From: Nostoc sp. GT001
GTDB lineage: Bacteria; Cyanobacteriota; Cyanobacteriia; Cyanobacteriales; Nostocaceae
Direction: 5' to 3'
Length of the DNA stretch: 14,710 nt
Assembly (NCBI RefSeq): GCF_030382115.1
Contig: NZ_JAUDRJ010000001.1
Location: 103,463 to 118,172, forward strand
In this document: positions 14,669 through 14,710 of the stretch, piece after piece
How the letters are laid out: each line of letters opens with the position of its first letter
Position numbering within the stretch: the stretch's first letter is position 1
The notes under the pieces: generated by a model
What the model was told of the DNA's origin: nothing
Database searches by the model: none
Seen by the model: the letters and a program-made list of their open reading frames with translations, nothing else
Made by a program: the position numbers and the translations under genes

Positions 14669-14710
14669 AGCGAGTTTAACACCTGCGTCGATTTGGCGAG
14701 ATAATTCTCA

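Overview
The window looks like chromosomal DNA of a filamentous, probably nostocalean, cyanobacterium. The evidence is AT-rich coding sequence, at least five HIP1 octamers GCGATCGC (3244, 3824, 3982, 8252, 9298), small palindromic repeats of the kind that litter Nostoc-type genomes, and cyanobacterial gene families: COP23, double-trypsin/PPC protease, Uma2 nuclease, pentapeptide protein and a NACHT-WD40 STAND ATPase. No rRNA, tRNA, CRISPR array or complete insertion sequence was seen. The species cannot be named from this alone.

Layout. (1) 1-3536 is an exported-protein region: a COP23-domain protein, a nested palindromic repeat, and a secreted protein with two trypsin-like domains. The latter's reading frame breaks near 3081, leaving the PPC domain in another frame. 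(2) 3537-5585 is a decayed region with three related copies of one small domain. One is joined to a leader remnant, one carries an in-frame stop, and one is open behind an apparently intact Uma2 nuclease gene. I read these as C-terminal pieces of a larger cyanobacterial protein whose middle has been lost. (3) 5586-6276 is a long, mostly non-coding stretch. (4) 6277-7956 encodes a membrane-anchored pentapeptide-repeat protein with an unrecognised, internally duplicated C-terminal domain. (5) 7993-8400 (minus) is an M15-like peptidase that has lost its 3' end. (6) 8713-13188 encodes a 1491-residue STAND protein: helical N-terminus, degenerate restriction-endonuclease-like domain, NACHT ATPase, short pentapeptide linker and exactly 14 WD40 repeats, which would make two seven-bladed propellers. 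(7) 13288-14668 (minus) holds a pRiA4b ORF-3-like protein preceded by a short gene whose stop lies one base before its start.

How the parts relate. Only two local units look co-transcribed: Uma2 with the small-domain gene, and the 14668-13288 pair. The large genes each have their own upstream region. The STAND protein is the best candidate for a defence or programmed-cell-death sensor, with WD40 propellers as sensor and NACHT as switch. That role is inferred from family architecture and not shown by the sequence. Small palindromic inserts related to GCGATGCCTGCGGCG recur at 4415, 5413, 8464 and 10954; two of them lie in frame inside coding sequence.
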